NCBI GenBank assembly: GCA_025201765.1
Contig: MU623535.1
Span: 1 to 49,911 of the forward strand
DNA from: Daldinia sp. FL1419
Lineage: Eukaryota > Ascomycota > Sordariomycetes > Xylariales > Hypoxylaceae
Reading direction: 5' to 3'
DNA: 49,911 nt
The position numbers and the translations under genes were made by a program. Shown here one piece after another: positions 10,832 to 22,105 of this stretch. The number at the start of each line of letters is the position of its first letter. Within the stretch, counting starts at the first letter, position 1. The notes under the pieces were generated by a model. The model saw nothing but the letters and a program-made list of their open reading frames with translations, searched no databases and was not told where the DNA came from.

Positions 10832-13636
10832 TTATATTAACTCCCATCTTGCAAGCCAGCCGACATTTTGGCCTGCATTCCTAACAACGCAGAGTCTGGC
10901 GGCCGGGTCTTTCTGGTCCTTATATCGCCGTATCTCCTCTAGAGCCTTAGTAGACGATAAACTCCCTATGGCATCGCCTATTCCGTTTCTGAGGTTAAAA
11001 CTTCCGGTTGTCACAAATCCAATCAAATCTTCTTCATTAGGACATAAAGGATGGCCGTTGATACTCTCAGAGTTGGGAGGGGGCGGCGGGAATGTCGCCG
11101 GGGGTGCGATTAGTTGTTGCGCGAGCAGTTGTTGTCGTGCTTCTATGTCTAGCTTTAATCTTGAAATGACTTTCTTAGGCTTGTTGCTCTTAGACGGCTT
11201 TTGAGCCAACCACTGATTACGTATGTTGGGTGGTAGTTTGCCCTCAACCTTAGAATTAGGAGGGTCAGAAGCTGGTACTTCGGCATGTGCAGAGACGGCG
11301 ACGGGCTTTACATCAGGCAGACGATAGATCCTAGCACACGTGGTAGCTACTCCACGCGCCAACATTTTGATATTCGCCGTCACCAATGAAGTCGGAGGAG
11401 GTAGCTCAGATGTTGACAACTGGTAAACAACAAACGCGGACTTGGGAAGTTGCGTAACGCTTTCTAAGGGATATTTGGGTGCTGCTTGCTTTCCATCTTG
11501 AGGGGTTGCTTTTGGTTCTTCCGCTCCGTCTTTTTCGTCCACCGCCATTTTGTCGAGATCATCCACATTGTCATCCGCCTTATCATCTGCCTTCTTGATG
11601 CCGAGGAGTAGTTCGTAATCACAATTCCACCCTACCCCGATCTCACCCTTCCGCCCTGCCCCTAGATCAAGTGATTCCCACTTGATTCTCTTTCCTTTAG
11701 GCATACGGTCCCATGCTTTGTATCTCGCTTCTCGTTCTTCTAATTCCCAGGCCTTACCTGCCTCTGTGCCGGGAAGGTCACCTGGGAACCAAGGAAGGCC
11801 TCTTTCAAACGCGACATGTCTGATCTCGTCTAGACCTCCAAACCAAGGGTTGCCACCAGTCGACAAGGGGTAATGCATTAGACTGTACCATATTGGAAGA
11901 ACGCATTTATATGGCAACATTAATGTCCAAGTACCAGACGATTGTGAATCTGCGGAATGACGAGAAGCGAGTAACATTATAGGGATAGGAGGATCGACCA
12001 GAGTCGGCTCAAGCAAGGTTCCTGGTGTGCCATTACCTCGTCGACGATTAAGGGATCGCTGAGACGGAAGCCTTGTAGCCTTGAATCGTGCATCCCTATC
12101 GAATAACTGATGGGGCTTGGCGGCGTCCTCTCTGCGAAGTGCTGAAATAGCCTCTAGAAGCTTTGATTGTGCATTGTGATCGTTCCCTGGTAGAGTCACC
12201 TGTCGCGGTGGATAGCGAAGGCGAGGGTCTACGATCGAGAAGGCTAGGAGACAACCAACGGGGAGAGCACCGGGATCTTTTAGGCCAGCAAGCGACTCGA
12301 ACCTTGAAGCCGATAATTCTCTCGAGTCGGATTTTTGGAAGTATGGCCGAAGAACTCCGAGTAAAGCTTCAGTTGAGTCAGGGCCTATGATATCAATACT
12401 TCCGATTTCAAACCTCAGATCTTCTATATAAGGTCGAGGATTCTGCGCTTTTGCAAGTCGCAGAAGCTCGTTGAAAGTCTCTAAGAATGCAGAAGGGTGA
12501 ACACGGATGAAAAGCTGTCTGAACTGTTTGCGTTGCTCCTCGCCCTCGACTCGCTTTTCCGGATTCCAGATTATGGTCGCTGGGCCAATAACACGTATAC
12601 CATCCGCGCTTTTTCTATTTAGTATTCCAGACCAATGAATGTTACCTAATCTCCAGCGCTTCGCCTTGTCGCTCCACAAAGCTTCCTGTGTAAGGCCTAA
12701 TGATTTGAGAACATTCTGGACGCTATTTTGAGGCCCAGCTAAGCCAATCGTACTCATATAGCTCATGTCCCAAGCCATTGCACCCTTTTCCCACTGGATA
12801 CGGTGAGTTGGTCGGTAGACTTTTTGTGATGGTGTAAGAGGAACTGCGAATCTCCATAATGGTCGCGTAGGAGGTGTCATCCTCGCTCGCTTCGCATGCC
12901 ATAGATGAGTAGGAAGCCATGTTTTTGAGAGTTGACGCTTTCTGAATTTCCTAGCTGCAATGACGGGCTCATTGAGTACATTCCTCTTTATCTTGGGCCT
13001 AGCAGTTCTTATGGAGATGGTTTCCTCGTCAGCACCAGAACTCTTTAACTTCCGTAGCTTTTTTCGCCTCGAGAGAAGATCTAACTTCCGAGACATCTCA
13101 GCTCGTAACCTTGCTCTGGTGGTTTTTGGTTTTCTAGTCTTAGAGCTGACGGTCGGAGTATTATCCTCCAGCATTTCCCTCTTAGCCCTTTTTTGAAGAC
13201 GTTTTGGGACTTTCTTATGGTTATGAGCCGCGGCCCTACGTCTCATCCTGAAGGGCACGCGCTGAAATGCTCGGCTAGTTTGAGATGTCCTCGTACGCCT
13301 CATACTTTCATCCAGTGCGTTAATCTCGAAGGATAGAGATCCAACAAATGTCTGGACGTTGAGCTCGCCATCTTTCAAGGCGGCATGCGATTTTTGAGAG
13401 GCAATGCTTCTGACTTCATGGATCTTTGCACGCTTTACATCCCGGGGTTTAGAGTCAGGGCTTTTCCCCTGATTTTTGAACCCTCCATCTTGTTGTGGAG
13501 GATCTTTTCTCTTGTTAGACTTTGACTGAGTTTGATTTCTAGAAGTCTCAGGACCAGACTTAGGCTTATTTGTTGAAACCGCTTTATCCCCCGAATCCCC
13601 GGGAGGCCTAGCCTTTGATGCCTGTTTCGGAGGCAT
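10832..13636 (-). CDS. POP1: Ribonuclease P/MRP subunit POP1
   Basis: One exon of about 934 codons from the first in-frame ATG at 13636; the frame is open to 13720 but only by a TTG codon. POP1 is the large scaffold protein of nuclear RNase P (tRNA 5' processing) and RNase MRP (rRNA processing). Diagnostic stretches are present in order: the basic POP1 N-terminal motif (FRMRRRAAAHNHKKVPKRL near 130-155), LPTHLWHAKRARM, WRFAVPLTPSQKVYRPTHR, a POPLD domain at about 550-640 (LLASRHSAD, GTWTLMLPYKCVLPIWYSLM, NPWFGGLDE, RGLPWFPGDLPG), and the conserved terminus VRNAGQNVGWLARWELI. The first 100 residues are Lys/Ser/Pro-rich and probably disordered. Length is in the usual range. It is head-to-head with the NT-C2 gene, 1.5 kb apart. 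Confidence 0.96.
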   Translation of the reverse strand: MPPKQASKARPPGDSGDKAVSTNKPKSGPETSRNQTQSKSNKRKDPPQQDGGFKNQGKSPDSKPRDVKRAKIHEVRSIASQKSHAALKDGELNVQTFVGSLSFEINALDESMRRTRTSQTSRAFQRVPFRMRRRAAAHNHKKVPKRLQKRAKREMLEDNTPTVSSKTRKPKTTRARLRAEMSRKLDLLSRRKKLRKLKSSGADEETISIRTARPKIKRNVLNEPVIAARKFRKRQLSKTWLPTHLWHAKRARMTPPTRPLWRFAVPLTPSQKVYRPTHRIQWEKGAMAWDMSYMSTIGLAGPQNSVQNVLKSLGLTQEALWSDKAKRWRLGNIHWSGILNRKSADGIRVIGPATIIWNPEKRVEGEEQRKQFRQLFIRVHPSAFLETFNELLRLAKAQNPRPYIEDLRFEIGSIDIIGPDSTEALLGVLRPYFQKSDSRELSASRFESLAGLKDPGALPVGCLLAFSIVDPRLRYPPRQVTLPGNDHNAQSKLLEAISALRREDAAKPHQLFDRDARFKATRLPSQRSLNRRRGNGTPGTLLEPTLVDPPIPIMLLASRHSADSQSSGTWTLMLPYKCVLPIWYSLMHYPLSTGGNPWFGGLDEIRHVAFERGLPWFPGDLPGTEAGKAWELEEREARYKAWDRMPKGKRIKWESLDLGAGRKGEIGVGWNCDYELLLGIKKADDKADDNVDDLDKMAVDEKDGAEEPKATPQDGKQAAPKYPLESVTQLPKSAFVVYQLSTSELPPPTSLVTANIKMLARGVATTCARIYRLPDVKPVAVSAHAEVPASDPPNSKVEGKLPPNIRNQWLAQKPSKSNKPKKVISRLKLDIEARQQLLAQQLIAPPATFPPPPPNSESINGHPLCPNEEDLIGFVTTGSFNLRNGIGDAIGSLSSTKALEEIRRYKDQKDPAARLCVVRNAGQNVGWLARWELI

Positions 13637-15145
13637 CTCGTCTGCGAAGATTTTATGAATAAGCCATAAGCCAACACGCAAAGGGGCAGTATATTTGGTC
13701 TGACGGCAGTTTGAGATCAAGCGAATACGCTTCCGACGTAGAATACGATAAAAAAAACCCCCCCTGCAAGTTACAGAATCAAGTTCAAGCTAATGCAAAA
13801 AGAGCTCGATAAAAAAAAACACCGGCATTAAAAACAAATCTTTGATTGTCACTTCTTTAAGTGGTACATGATGTACCGAGAATTGAATACCGCGTATTGC
13901 TAAACGCGTATTATGCTGCGCGCGCAGACATGTGCTTCAAATTTTTAGCATTGTATTTAGAAGAGTTCTAGTGGGTCTAACAAGTCTCGGGCGCAGCAGG
14001 CCGCAGTTGACATCTTCATGCTTTAGCGTTGAAATACGCGTACGAGAAGACAGCTAGAACAGGCTCGGATTGGTAGAAATTCCGCTAGATTTAAAGTTGC
14101 GGGACGGTACCTACCTGGGTACCTACCTGAAGTTAGTAGGTACATATAAATCTATATCAAGATTGTATTCGGTACTAATAGAATGGGACTGTTATAACTC
14201 TAGACCCCATCAAATTCAGGCTTAAATGATGACGTTGATAAGTTCTAGTTACATAGCCCGAGGTACCTTCTCTCCTAATATCTACTTCGTACAGGTCCGA
14301 GCTGAATTGGACAAGGTCCGGAACATTTCCCAGTTCCCATTTCCCATTTCCCGTTTCCACAGCCAACTAGATTCAAATTAACCAACGAGGATTGCTTTTT
14401 TATTCGTTTTTCGACCTTTCTATGATCTCGACGGTGTCCTTCTTGCATGGCTGATTCTTAGTACTAAGAACTAGGGTAACGTAACCCCTCCCCCCTAATT
14501 CGATCCCCCTTTCATGAACCATACCAAGCCTGCCTTATCTCGAATTCACCTTACCTCGTTCGTACGATTCTAACAAGAAACCTAGTAGAAACCTGTTCGC
14601 TTTTTCGGGGTCCGGTACAGCCGAAACGACAGGTCTGGCCGCTATCTAGTACCTAACCGGGCTTACCAATTGACGTTTCGCTCCGAACCATGACTGCATG
14701 TTACCAGTACACCACCTACGCCGTCCGCGTTTGTTGCTAGTTAGCATGTGCAGTTTCTCCGCCGCTGGGGTTGAGTGCGGCTTTAATAAGACTATCTAAT
14801 GGCGTCCCTAAGTATGTAAGCCCGTAAGCCCCCCTAGCTATCTTGTTGCCCGCCGTCTTTCTTCCCGTTCACGCTTTGTCAATACTGTCTCTTTGAGCCG
14901 CATTCCTGTATTCCTCTCATCGGTATCCGTTTCTTCTCATTCATCCAATAAGCGAAGATGTAACTCTGCCTATATTCGGCAACTTGTCATTGTCGTTATT
15001 AGCAACATTTGTGCCTCCTCCTTCATACCACCGTTCTTTGCCTTTCTTCCAATCGGCCGGGTTGAGAGAATTGCTTCAATAATGTCTCTTGCTTTGACTA
15101 CGATACCGATTGCTATGCGCCAAACCCGTATTTTCTCAAGCTAAC
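13637..15145. other. Divergent intergenic region between POP1 and NT-C2 gene
   Basis: About 1.5 kb separating two start codons on opposite strands, so it should hold both promoters and 5' UTRs. Near POP1 there are A-runs (13750, 13812). Around 14100-14145 is a CCTA/TAGG cluster with GGTACCTACCT-type motifs. The 250 bp before the NT-C2 start are pyrimidine-rich (CTTTCTTCCC, TTTCTTCTCATTC), as in many fungal 5' leaders. No gene is supported. Confidence 0.55.
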
Positions 15146-16635
15146 ATGCGTGTTCTTCCAATAGTTAATAAGGCGCGGAAGGTATATATCCATATATTGC
15201 TATTTACTTCACCCTGACCTATAATTCACGATACTAATGTATATCTCCGCTCCTCATCTAGCCGAAATTCGAGCTTCACCTCACCATTTACGATTTAAAT
15301 AATGTACCATTAGTTGCCGGTACTTCTACAATAAAATGGTACCTTCCAAACTCGATACACGGCGAGCACCGTGGCCGTACGGCCAAGTGCTCTATCGATA
15401 AAATCAATCACCGCGTAGTATATAATTATTCCAGGATTATACCATTGCGCATCTCCATTGATCGCAATAATAACTTGACCGAATGCCCCATCGAATTCGA
15501 AGTGCTGCAGGAGTTTCCTATGGTCCCTGGTGGCCGCGACGAGAAGATTTCTCTCGGCGTTATTAAATTAAATCTCAGCGAGTATGTCGAAGAAAGCGAG
15601 AACTTCCCGCGCCGAAGTATGGGCGCACGAGCTAGCGCAAGCCTGGATCATGCTCGAGAGAAGATCGGACAAGGCGTGTCGCACCGACGACAAAGCAGCA
15701 GCAAGTCGGGAACCAGTCCTACAAGTACAATGGCGCCGCCACTACCACATCCAGAAGAAAATGACATAGTCGATGAAGAGGCCGAAGAGGGTATCGTCCG
15801 GCGGTACTTGATGCAAGAGAGTAAAATCAACAGCACCCTTAAGATCGGCATCTTGATGGTTCAAATCGACGGTGAGCGTAACTTCGTCGCGCCTCCCCTT
15901 AAAACGGCTCCTATGTTCGGTGGCATTGCTGGAATTATGGCTGGTAGTGAGCAGGTCCCGGTCGAGGCGACTGAGGACGGGTTCATTGATACCGGAACCA
16001 AAAATAAGCCCGGCTCCTTAGGCAAGTCGCGCGACGCCTCGGAGCTTCAAGACATGTACCGCCGTGCATTAGCCGCGAGTTGGGTTTGTCAACCCGGTGA
16101 GCTACCGGCCGACGAGTGTATCGAAGACATCTTCTCGGGTGGTGACGGGTGGAGCGATAGCACGCGCCCAGGCGCCAAGCCCCCTCTCCGCCGCAGCCGC
16201 CCTTCCCACTCCGGATCTATCGCCAGCAGCACGAGCAACAATAGCGGAAACATAAGTGACGACGAAGGCGTCGGTAACACATTACGGCCCGGCGATATCC
16301 GTCGCATGCGTCCGCATCATCTGCGCACCCGCAGCGGTGGTAGCGATCATAGTTCCCCTACACTTGCAGGTGGTTTACGAAGCAGTAGTGCTAGTAGTCG
16401 TCAAGAAGCACGACATCCTCGGTACCGAGGCCACGGGAAACCGCTCAAAGAAGACGGCGTGGGCATAGATGGTAGCTCAGATGGCGTACGCAGTCGTAGC
16501 GGGAGCTTGACGAGTCTAGCGCCGACACTGGGCAGCGACCGTGGACGCGAAGGGTTCCGCCGACCGAAAGAAGTAGACGAGTACGAGGAGCGCGAAGACC
16601 TAGTTGCTTGGACGTTACCCGAGACTGTGGTATAA
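15146..16635 (+). CDS. NT-C2 (EEIG1/EHBP1 N-terminal C2) domain protein
   Basis: Two exons, 15146-15181 and 15262-16635, giving 469 residues. The tiny first exon encodes MRVLPIVNKARK; the intron (GTATAT donor, CATCTAG acceptor) joins it in frame to PKFELHLTIYDLNNVPLVAG, the characteristic opening of the fungal NT-C2 family (PF10358). The domain continues through STIKWYL, RTAKCSID, VVYNYSRIIPLRISIDRN and LGVIKLNLSEYVEE to about residue 175, then a short helix-containing stretch (ASELQDMYRRALAASW). The last 200 residues are Ser/Arg/Gly-rich and probably disordered. NT-C2 proteins are thought to bind membranes or membrane-linked partners in trafficking or cytoskeletal contexts; the fungal role is poorly defined. 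Confidence 0.9.
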
Positions 16636-17237
16636 CATAAAGTTAAGGTTTTGTGCGCGTGCATGTGCCAATGCACGGCACGGCACGGTACGACGCGGTA
16701 TAGCATAGCATAAGGACATTGAAGCATATTCATAGCGTGGAGGTTTTTATATAATATTCTAGTTACTACCGAACTAATTGCGCATTATAGTTTGAGTTAA
16801 GATGGTCTTTGTAGTCTAGAAGTGGGAATTGCATCTGGAGGATATGATGGAATTGGCGTTATTCGCATATATACTTATTTACCTAGGTAGATTAATAAAT
16901 GGAGTACCGCGCGTTGAATTGTATCACTCTATAATATGATAATGGGAAACAGCTTGCACCTTGCACAACGCGAGGGAATAAGATATATCAGATTGCGTTA
17001 TGAGTACAATCGTTAAAATGCGTAAATGTATCATGTCTACTCTATTCCCTATATGCGAAAGCCTATGCCTATTCTGCCTTTGGTAAGGATGGAACAAAAT
17101 TCCGCCCCCAATTCCATCTATCGAATAGTGCCTACCGTGCGTCGCGATCCTCTTCCCTCCTTTTTTAACTAGACCGACGCCAATAAGCGAAGAGCAGTAA
17201 CATTAGATACTTAACCTAGCAATGTAGGTGGTCCGTC
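16636..17237. other. Convergent intergenic region
   Basis: About 600 bp between the stop codons of the NT-C2 gene (+) and SSZ1 (-). It should hold both 3' UTRs. A perfect TACCTAGGTA palindrome is at 16880-16889, and a run of GCACGGCACGG-type short repeats lies just after the NT-C2 stop. Nothing else is seen. Confidence 0.6.
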
Positions 17238-19065
17238 TTACGGGGCGGCCAAAGTTCCCCTGACGCCACCCTTACCTCCGACTTCTCTCGTCGTGATGGT
17301 GACTGAGAGGTCGCCTGCAACGTTGATCGTAACCTCAACCTTGCCGCCCTTCTTGACGCCGCGGACGGCTGCCTCAGCAAGGGTGTTGCCAATCTTCCAG
17401 ATCTTCTCCCTGTGCTCCTCTTCTTCCTCGTCGTCTTCGTCGAAATCGCTGTCTTCCTCGTCTTCATCGCCTTCCTTGTTGCCGTTCTCCTTAGGCTTAG
17501 GCTCCGGCTTCGTCACCTTGATGTGGGTGCCACCTTCGGCAACCTTCACTAGCACGTCGCCTCCATCCTTGGGGGCCGCAATGTGGATCGTTCGGCGAGC
17601 CGGGGCAGCGGTCTCTGGTGCGATGATGGGTGTGAAAACTTCCTCGCCATCATCAGACAAGGAGATAACACCAATGGCATTGGTAATGTGCTTGACAGTC
17701 GTGACAGCAGGGTGTGTCGACTGCTCGATATCATCCGACTCGTATTCTTGGATCAAAGAGGCTTGAAGGGCAGCACCACGGGCTTGAAGTTCCGAAGGGT
17801 TGATAGCGGTTGCGCTTGTTGCAGGAGCTTGGATAGTAGTGGTCTCAGGGAATATCGCTCGAAAGTTGTTTGCAATTCTGGGGGTGTGAGATGTGCCACC
17901 AGAGAGAATGACCTCGTCAATATCGAGGACGTCCAATCCAGCCTTTTTAATAACACCTTCAACGAGACGGTTGAAGCCTTCAAACACCTTACGGGCGATG
18001 GTTTCGTATCTCAGTCTGTTAATGGTAGTCTGGAAGTCAATACCGTCGGCCAAGCTTTCAACGCTGAAACTGGCGTTGGTACCAATGCTAAGAGCCTTCT
18101 TGGCAGCTTCGGATTCGGCCTTGAGCTTCGCTAAGCTCCTGGCATTTCCACGAGGGTCAACATTGGGGTTCTTCTTCATAAACTCCTTCGCGAAGTGGTC
18201 CATAAGGACATTGTCTAGGTGAACACCGGCAAACTCATAGTCGTGAGCCGTCGCAAGGATCGTATATAGCCCACCCCTCGAAGCTACCACAGCGACGTCT
18301 GAACGTGTACCGCCAAGATCGGCCACCACGATTATCTTATCTTCCAGCACAGCCTCTGGCCGTGCGTCATAAGCAAGAACTGAAGCGATAGGCTCGTTGA
18401 TTAATTGGAGGACCTCAAGCTCAGCGTCGTTTGCGGCCTGGATCAGGGCTTCCCTCTGAGGCTCTGTGAAGTTCGTAGGGACTGATATCACGGCAGAGGT
18501 AACCTTCCTTCCCAAGTAGTCGGAAGCAGATTGTAAAAGACGTCGTAGGTACCGGGTTGATACTTCCTTTACAGAAAGGGTAGAAGGAGCTTCTCCCTCA
18601 ACCTTGTCTTGAATAGTGAAAGAAACCGTCCCGTTCGCATCCTGGGGGTGAGCTGCGGCGTGGCAGTGGGTAGGGTCGATAGACTTGAAGCTGGTATAAA
18701 CGTAAGTATTTATCCGACGATATAGCTCATGGGGAGAACTAACTCCTGGCCAAGGAAGTCCTTGAAGGATATAACTGTGTTCTGCGGGTTTCGAATTAAC
18801 ATAGCCTTGGCCTGGTTTCCAGTGTACTCTTCTCCATCGACATATGATAGGATGGTGGGGATCTGTCGGTCTATATTATAGGATCAGTTAGCGATTGTGT
18901 TGCAGATCTAGGGGCGTACCACCCACCTCCATCTTCGTTCGCAATGACAATAGGACTGTCATCGGTTGTGCAAGCAATAGAGCTGTACGAATTACCAAAG
19001 GATATACCAATGGCGCATCGATCACTTGGCGAAACGCCAAGTTGGCTGGCCCCCTTCTCAGTCAT
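17238..19065 (-). CDS. SSZ1: Ribosome-associated Hsp70-like chaperone Ssz1
   Basis: Three exons, read downwards: 19065-18927, 18870-18744, 18690-17238; 572 residues, all junctions in frame. Ssz1 pairs with the J-protein zuotin in the ribosome-associated complex (RAC), which stimulates Ssb Hsp70 on nascent chains. Diagnostic are AIGISFGNSYSSIA in place of the canonical Hsp70 DLGTTNS-type opening, RQIPTILSYVDGEEYTGNQA, FKSIDPTHCHA, VTSAVISVPTNFTEPQREAL, LINEPIASVLAY, VVADLGGTRSDVAVVA and VILSGGTSHTPRI. A glutamate/aspartate-rich stretch lies at about 490-520. The C-terminal substrate-binding part is short, as usual for Ssz1. It is divergent from RRP40, with the transposon relic between them. 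Confidence 0.95.
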
Positions 19066-19328
19066 GGATACAAATTTTCGCTAAAACTTGGAGAATTTCT
19101 TTAAATTGTTAAGAAGAAGTTTACGTAGAGGCTAAAGAATCCAGGAGTGTTGTTGTAAGAAAACGACCTTGTCGATGGTGGGGTGTGAGATTTTGGATTT
19201 CGACGCCTTGCCAAAATTTTGATCTCTTAGAAGCAAAAGAAAAAAAAATAAAGTTCCTCGATGCAGTACATCCCTGCCCACAGAAACCCCACATGCCAAC
19301 TCCAAATTCCATTCCACAGAGCAGACTA
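19066..19328. promoter_or_regulatory. SSZ1-side remnant of a split divergent promoter
   Basis: 263 bp between the SSZ1 start codon and the left end of the transposon relic. Base composition is like the neighbouring genes, not AT-rich. The matching piece on the other side is 21170-21306, next to RRP40. I infer that these were one short bidirectional promoter before insertion; no individual factor-binding site was identified. Confidence 0.5.
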
Positions 19329-19374
19329 ACCGGTGAAACCCACTTATAAAACATACCTACTTTATGAAACATAA
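19329..19374 (+). repeat. Left terminal inverted repeat
   Basis: Starts ACCGGTGAAACCCACTTAT and matches the reverse complement of 21124-21169 except for five transitions. Confidence 0.93.
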
Positions 19375-21123
19375 TTTAAACCAAAATGGAACATTAGGTA
19401 TAACTTCAAATATAAATAAAAAATTTAAAAAAAATTCAATTAATTAATAAATACTATCTATTTATTGTGCTGTAATTGGGATTTATGCTGTAGGGTATTA
19501 TTTTTGTTATATTTGTTTGTTAATTTTAAATTAAACCTTATTGGTAATAATTTAAATTCTTTTTTAAATTAAGTTGATTTAATTTTTAAAATGTTTAAAA
19601 ATATTTTATTTAACCTTAATAACACAAGTTAGTATTTATTAAATATTATTTTATTTAATTTAACCTTTAAATGCAAATTTTTTTAAATTTGTAATTATAA
19701 TTTTAAGGTTAAATTAAAGAGTGTTTTAACACTTTTGTATATGAGGTCTTTAATATTGTAAGAAATGGGACTTTCCTTTTATTTAAACTTTTTAAATTAA
19801 TTGTTAAGTTCTTAATTATTCTTAAAGATTTCCTATTATTCTCTTAATGATTTGTAAGGAAGTGTATTTATGAATGTTGGTAATATAAAAGGTGTATGAA
19901 TAGGTTATTTAAAGTTGATTACTTTATTAATATCTAACAATCATAACCCTAACTCTCTCCAACCTAAAAGAATATTATATAATATAAATACTTTTTTATT
20001 AACTATTATATATAATTTTAATATTTATTATTTATAAATAAATATAGTAATTTAATACCTTTTATTTACAATATTTTCTTAGTAAAAGTAAATTTTCAAT
20101 AATAAAAACATATTTATATTAAATAATTACATTTTATTATTTAAATATATTAGTAAATAAAGTAATATTATTTTAACCTTATATATTTTTAATATAAAAT
20201 AAATGTTAATATATATAAAATAATTATTGAATATTAAAAGTTTATAAATATTAAAATATTAAAATTGGATTTTAATTAAAAAAATATCCTTAAATTATTT
20301 ATTTATAATTGCTTTATTAATTCAACCCTTTTTTATCACTATATATTCCTATTTAAATACATTAAAACCATATCATTATACTTGTAACTACAAATTATTA
20401 TATATTATTACTAACATTTTATACTTATTTATAACATTAATATATTTTATAATAATTACTTAAGAAATTACTATTAATTTAATTATTTATATATAATATT
20501 CATTAAAGGTTGTTAATATTATTATTCTTTATAATTTATTCTTTTATAAATTTGTTTTATTTATATTAAATTTATATTTATATTATATATTATAATGTTT
20601 TTTAATATTATTAAATATAAGATAAAATGTTGTTAATGTTGTATTATTACTTTTATATATATGATTAATATTAATAAGGTATTTTATAATTAGGTGAATA
20701 TCTTTATATCTTTTAATAAAATGGTTAATTTAGTGTATATTAATAAATATATTAATATTTTGAATTTATAACATATTTTTAATAAAAATCAAGATTGTTA
20801 TCTTTGATAAAACTCTTCTGCAAGTTTCCTTTGTAGTAATTCAATTTGCAATTTCTTTCTCTTACTTTAGAAATAATTTTTAAAAAGGTTTAACACCTTT
20901 ATAGTAATTTAAAATTTTTTTAAACCTTCAATAAAATATTAACATTAATATATTATAATATAAAGTTATATACCTTAATATAATATCAACTCGCACTTTA
21001 ATCATAACCTAGCAAATATATTGTTCATAATTTACAAAATTATTAATTATTATTTTAATTAATTTAATTTTAAATATATATTAATTAAAATAATATTAAG
21101 TTTATATTATAATTATACCAAAT

Positions 21124-21169
21124 TTATGTTCCATAAAGTGGGTATGTTTCATAAGTGGGTTTTACCAGT
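21124..21169 (-). repeat. Right terminal inverted repeat
   Basis: Read on the minus strand it starts ACTGGTAAAACCCACTTAT. Compared with the left end it carries T, A, G, C and G at TIR positions 3, 7, 20, 30 and 39, where the left has C, G, A, T and A; so each end has lost different C or G bases. Confidence 0.93.
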
Positions 21170-21306
21170 TAGACTTACCCAGCCACAAATATCCCCTCCA
21201 AAGCTTCTTCATTAGCCACAGACTTCAATTCACGTATCTTTCGCAACTCAGCCACCAAAATTTCAAAGCCTCACCTCTCATAACATAGCATCAACATATA
21301 TCCAGA

Positions 21307-22105
21307 ATGACGACTACACATGATGAGAGAGTTTTTGTTCTTCCAGGAGACGAAATTGATCCCTCTTTAATCCCATCACATCCAAAGCGAGCATTGAGAC
21401 TCGGTCCCGGCCTACGGCATATCCCTCCAAATGAATTAGTACCCACAGTCGCCGGACAGCTCGTCACGGATCCCAGGAAGAATTCGATATGGGTTGAGAA
21501 CAATGGAGGACGAGTAAGTTTTCATTACATCTACGCTCGACGCCTCGTAATAACAACTTATGAAGTACGTACCTGCAGCCGGTGACTTGGTCATCGGAAC
21601 TGTTCATCACTCAGCAACTGACTATTTTTACGTCATGCTGTCCAATCATACTTCTAATGCTATCTTACCGCAACTAGCATTCGAGATGGCCACGAAGAAG
21701 ACACGCCCGAATCTTAGTCCTGGTGCTTTAGTCTACGCGAGGGTCTGCCTTGCGAATCGGCACATGGACCCCGAGCTGGAATGTGTCTCGCCCAGCACGG
21801 GAAAAGCAGATGGTCTAGGCCCCCTGAATGGCGGCATGTTGTTCGACATCTCCCTAGGTATGTCAAGGCGACTTCTAATGCGAAAATCCGCCGAGGAGGG
21901 AAAGGTTGTCGTACTAGAGGAGCTAGGGTCTGCTGGTCTCGCCTTCGAGACCGCGGTCGGTAGGAACGGGAAGATATGGGTCAATAGTGAGAATACCAAG
22001 ACTGTACTAATAGTTGGACGGGCAGTGAAGGATACGGACGAGAATAGGCTCACGGTTGACCAGCAGAAAAAGTTAGTACGAAAGCTAGTTAAGGAGATGA
22101 GTTAG
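21307..22105 (+). CDS. RRP40: RNA exosome subunit Rrp40 (EXOSC3)
   Basis: Two exons, 21307-21513 and 21566-22105, 248 residues; the 52-bp intron has a GTAAGT donor and joins NGGR to YVPAAGD in frame. Rrp40 is one of the three S1/KH cap subunits of the RNA exosome, which processes and degrades RNA 3' to 5' in nucleus and cytoplasm. Seen in order: an N-terminal domain (VFVLPGDEI, LRLGPGLRHIP), an S1-like domain starting YVPAAGDLVIGTVHH and running through FYVMLSNHTSNAILPQLAFE, ATKKTRPNLSPGALVYARV, DPELECVSP, and a C-terminal KH-like part (VLEELGSAGLAFETAVGRNGKIWVNS, with GRNGKIWV as its conserved signature). Length matches yeast and human proteins. Its start lies only 137 bp from the end of the transposon relic. 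Confidence 0.95.

Larger units (their letters stand above)
19329..21169. mobile_element. RIP-like TIR DNA transposon relic, TA-flanked
   Basis: A 1841-bp block ends in terminal inverted repeats of about 46 bp: left 19329-19374, right 21124-21169. The two ends differ at five positions (TIR positions 3, 7, 20, 30 and 39), and all five are transitions. A TA lies directly outside each end (19327-19328 and 21170-21171), the target duplication of Tc1/mariner-type elements, and the total length fits the Fot1/pogo size class. The interior is extremely AT-rich, CG dinucleotides are nearly absent and no transposase frame survives. This pattern is expected from RIP. Class and mechanism are inferred; the TIRs and TA are seen directly. 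Confidence 0.85.

Noticed and set aside
13637..13720. Upstream extension of the POP1 frame by 28 codons
   Set aside because: It begins at TTG; the ATG at 13636 starts the basic N-terminus expected of the family.
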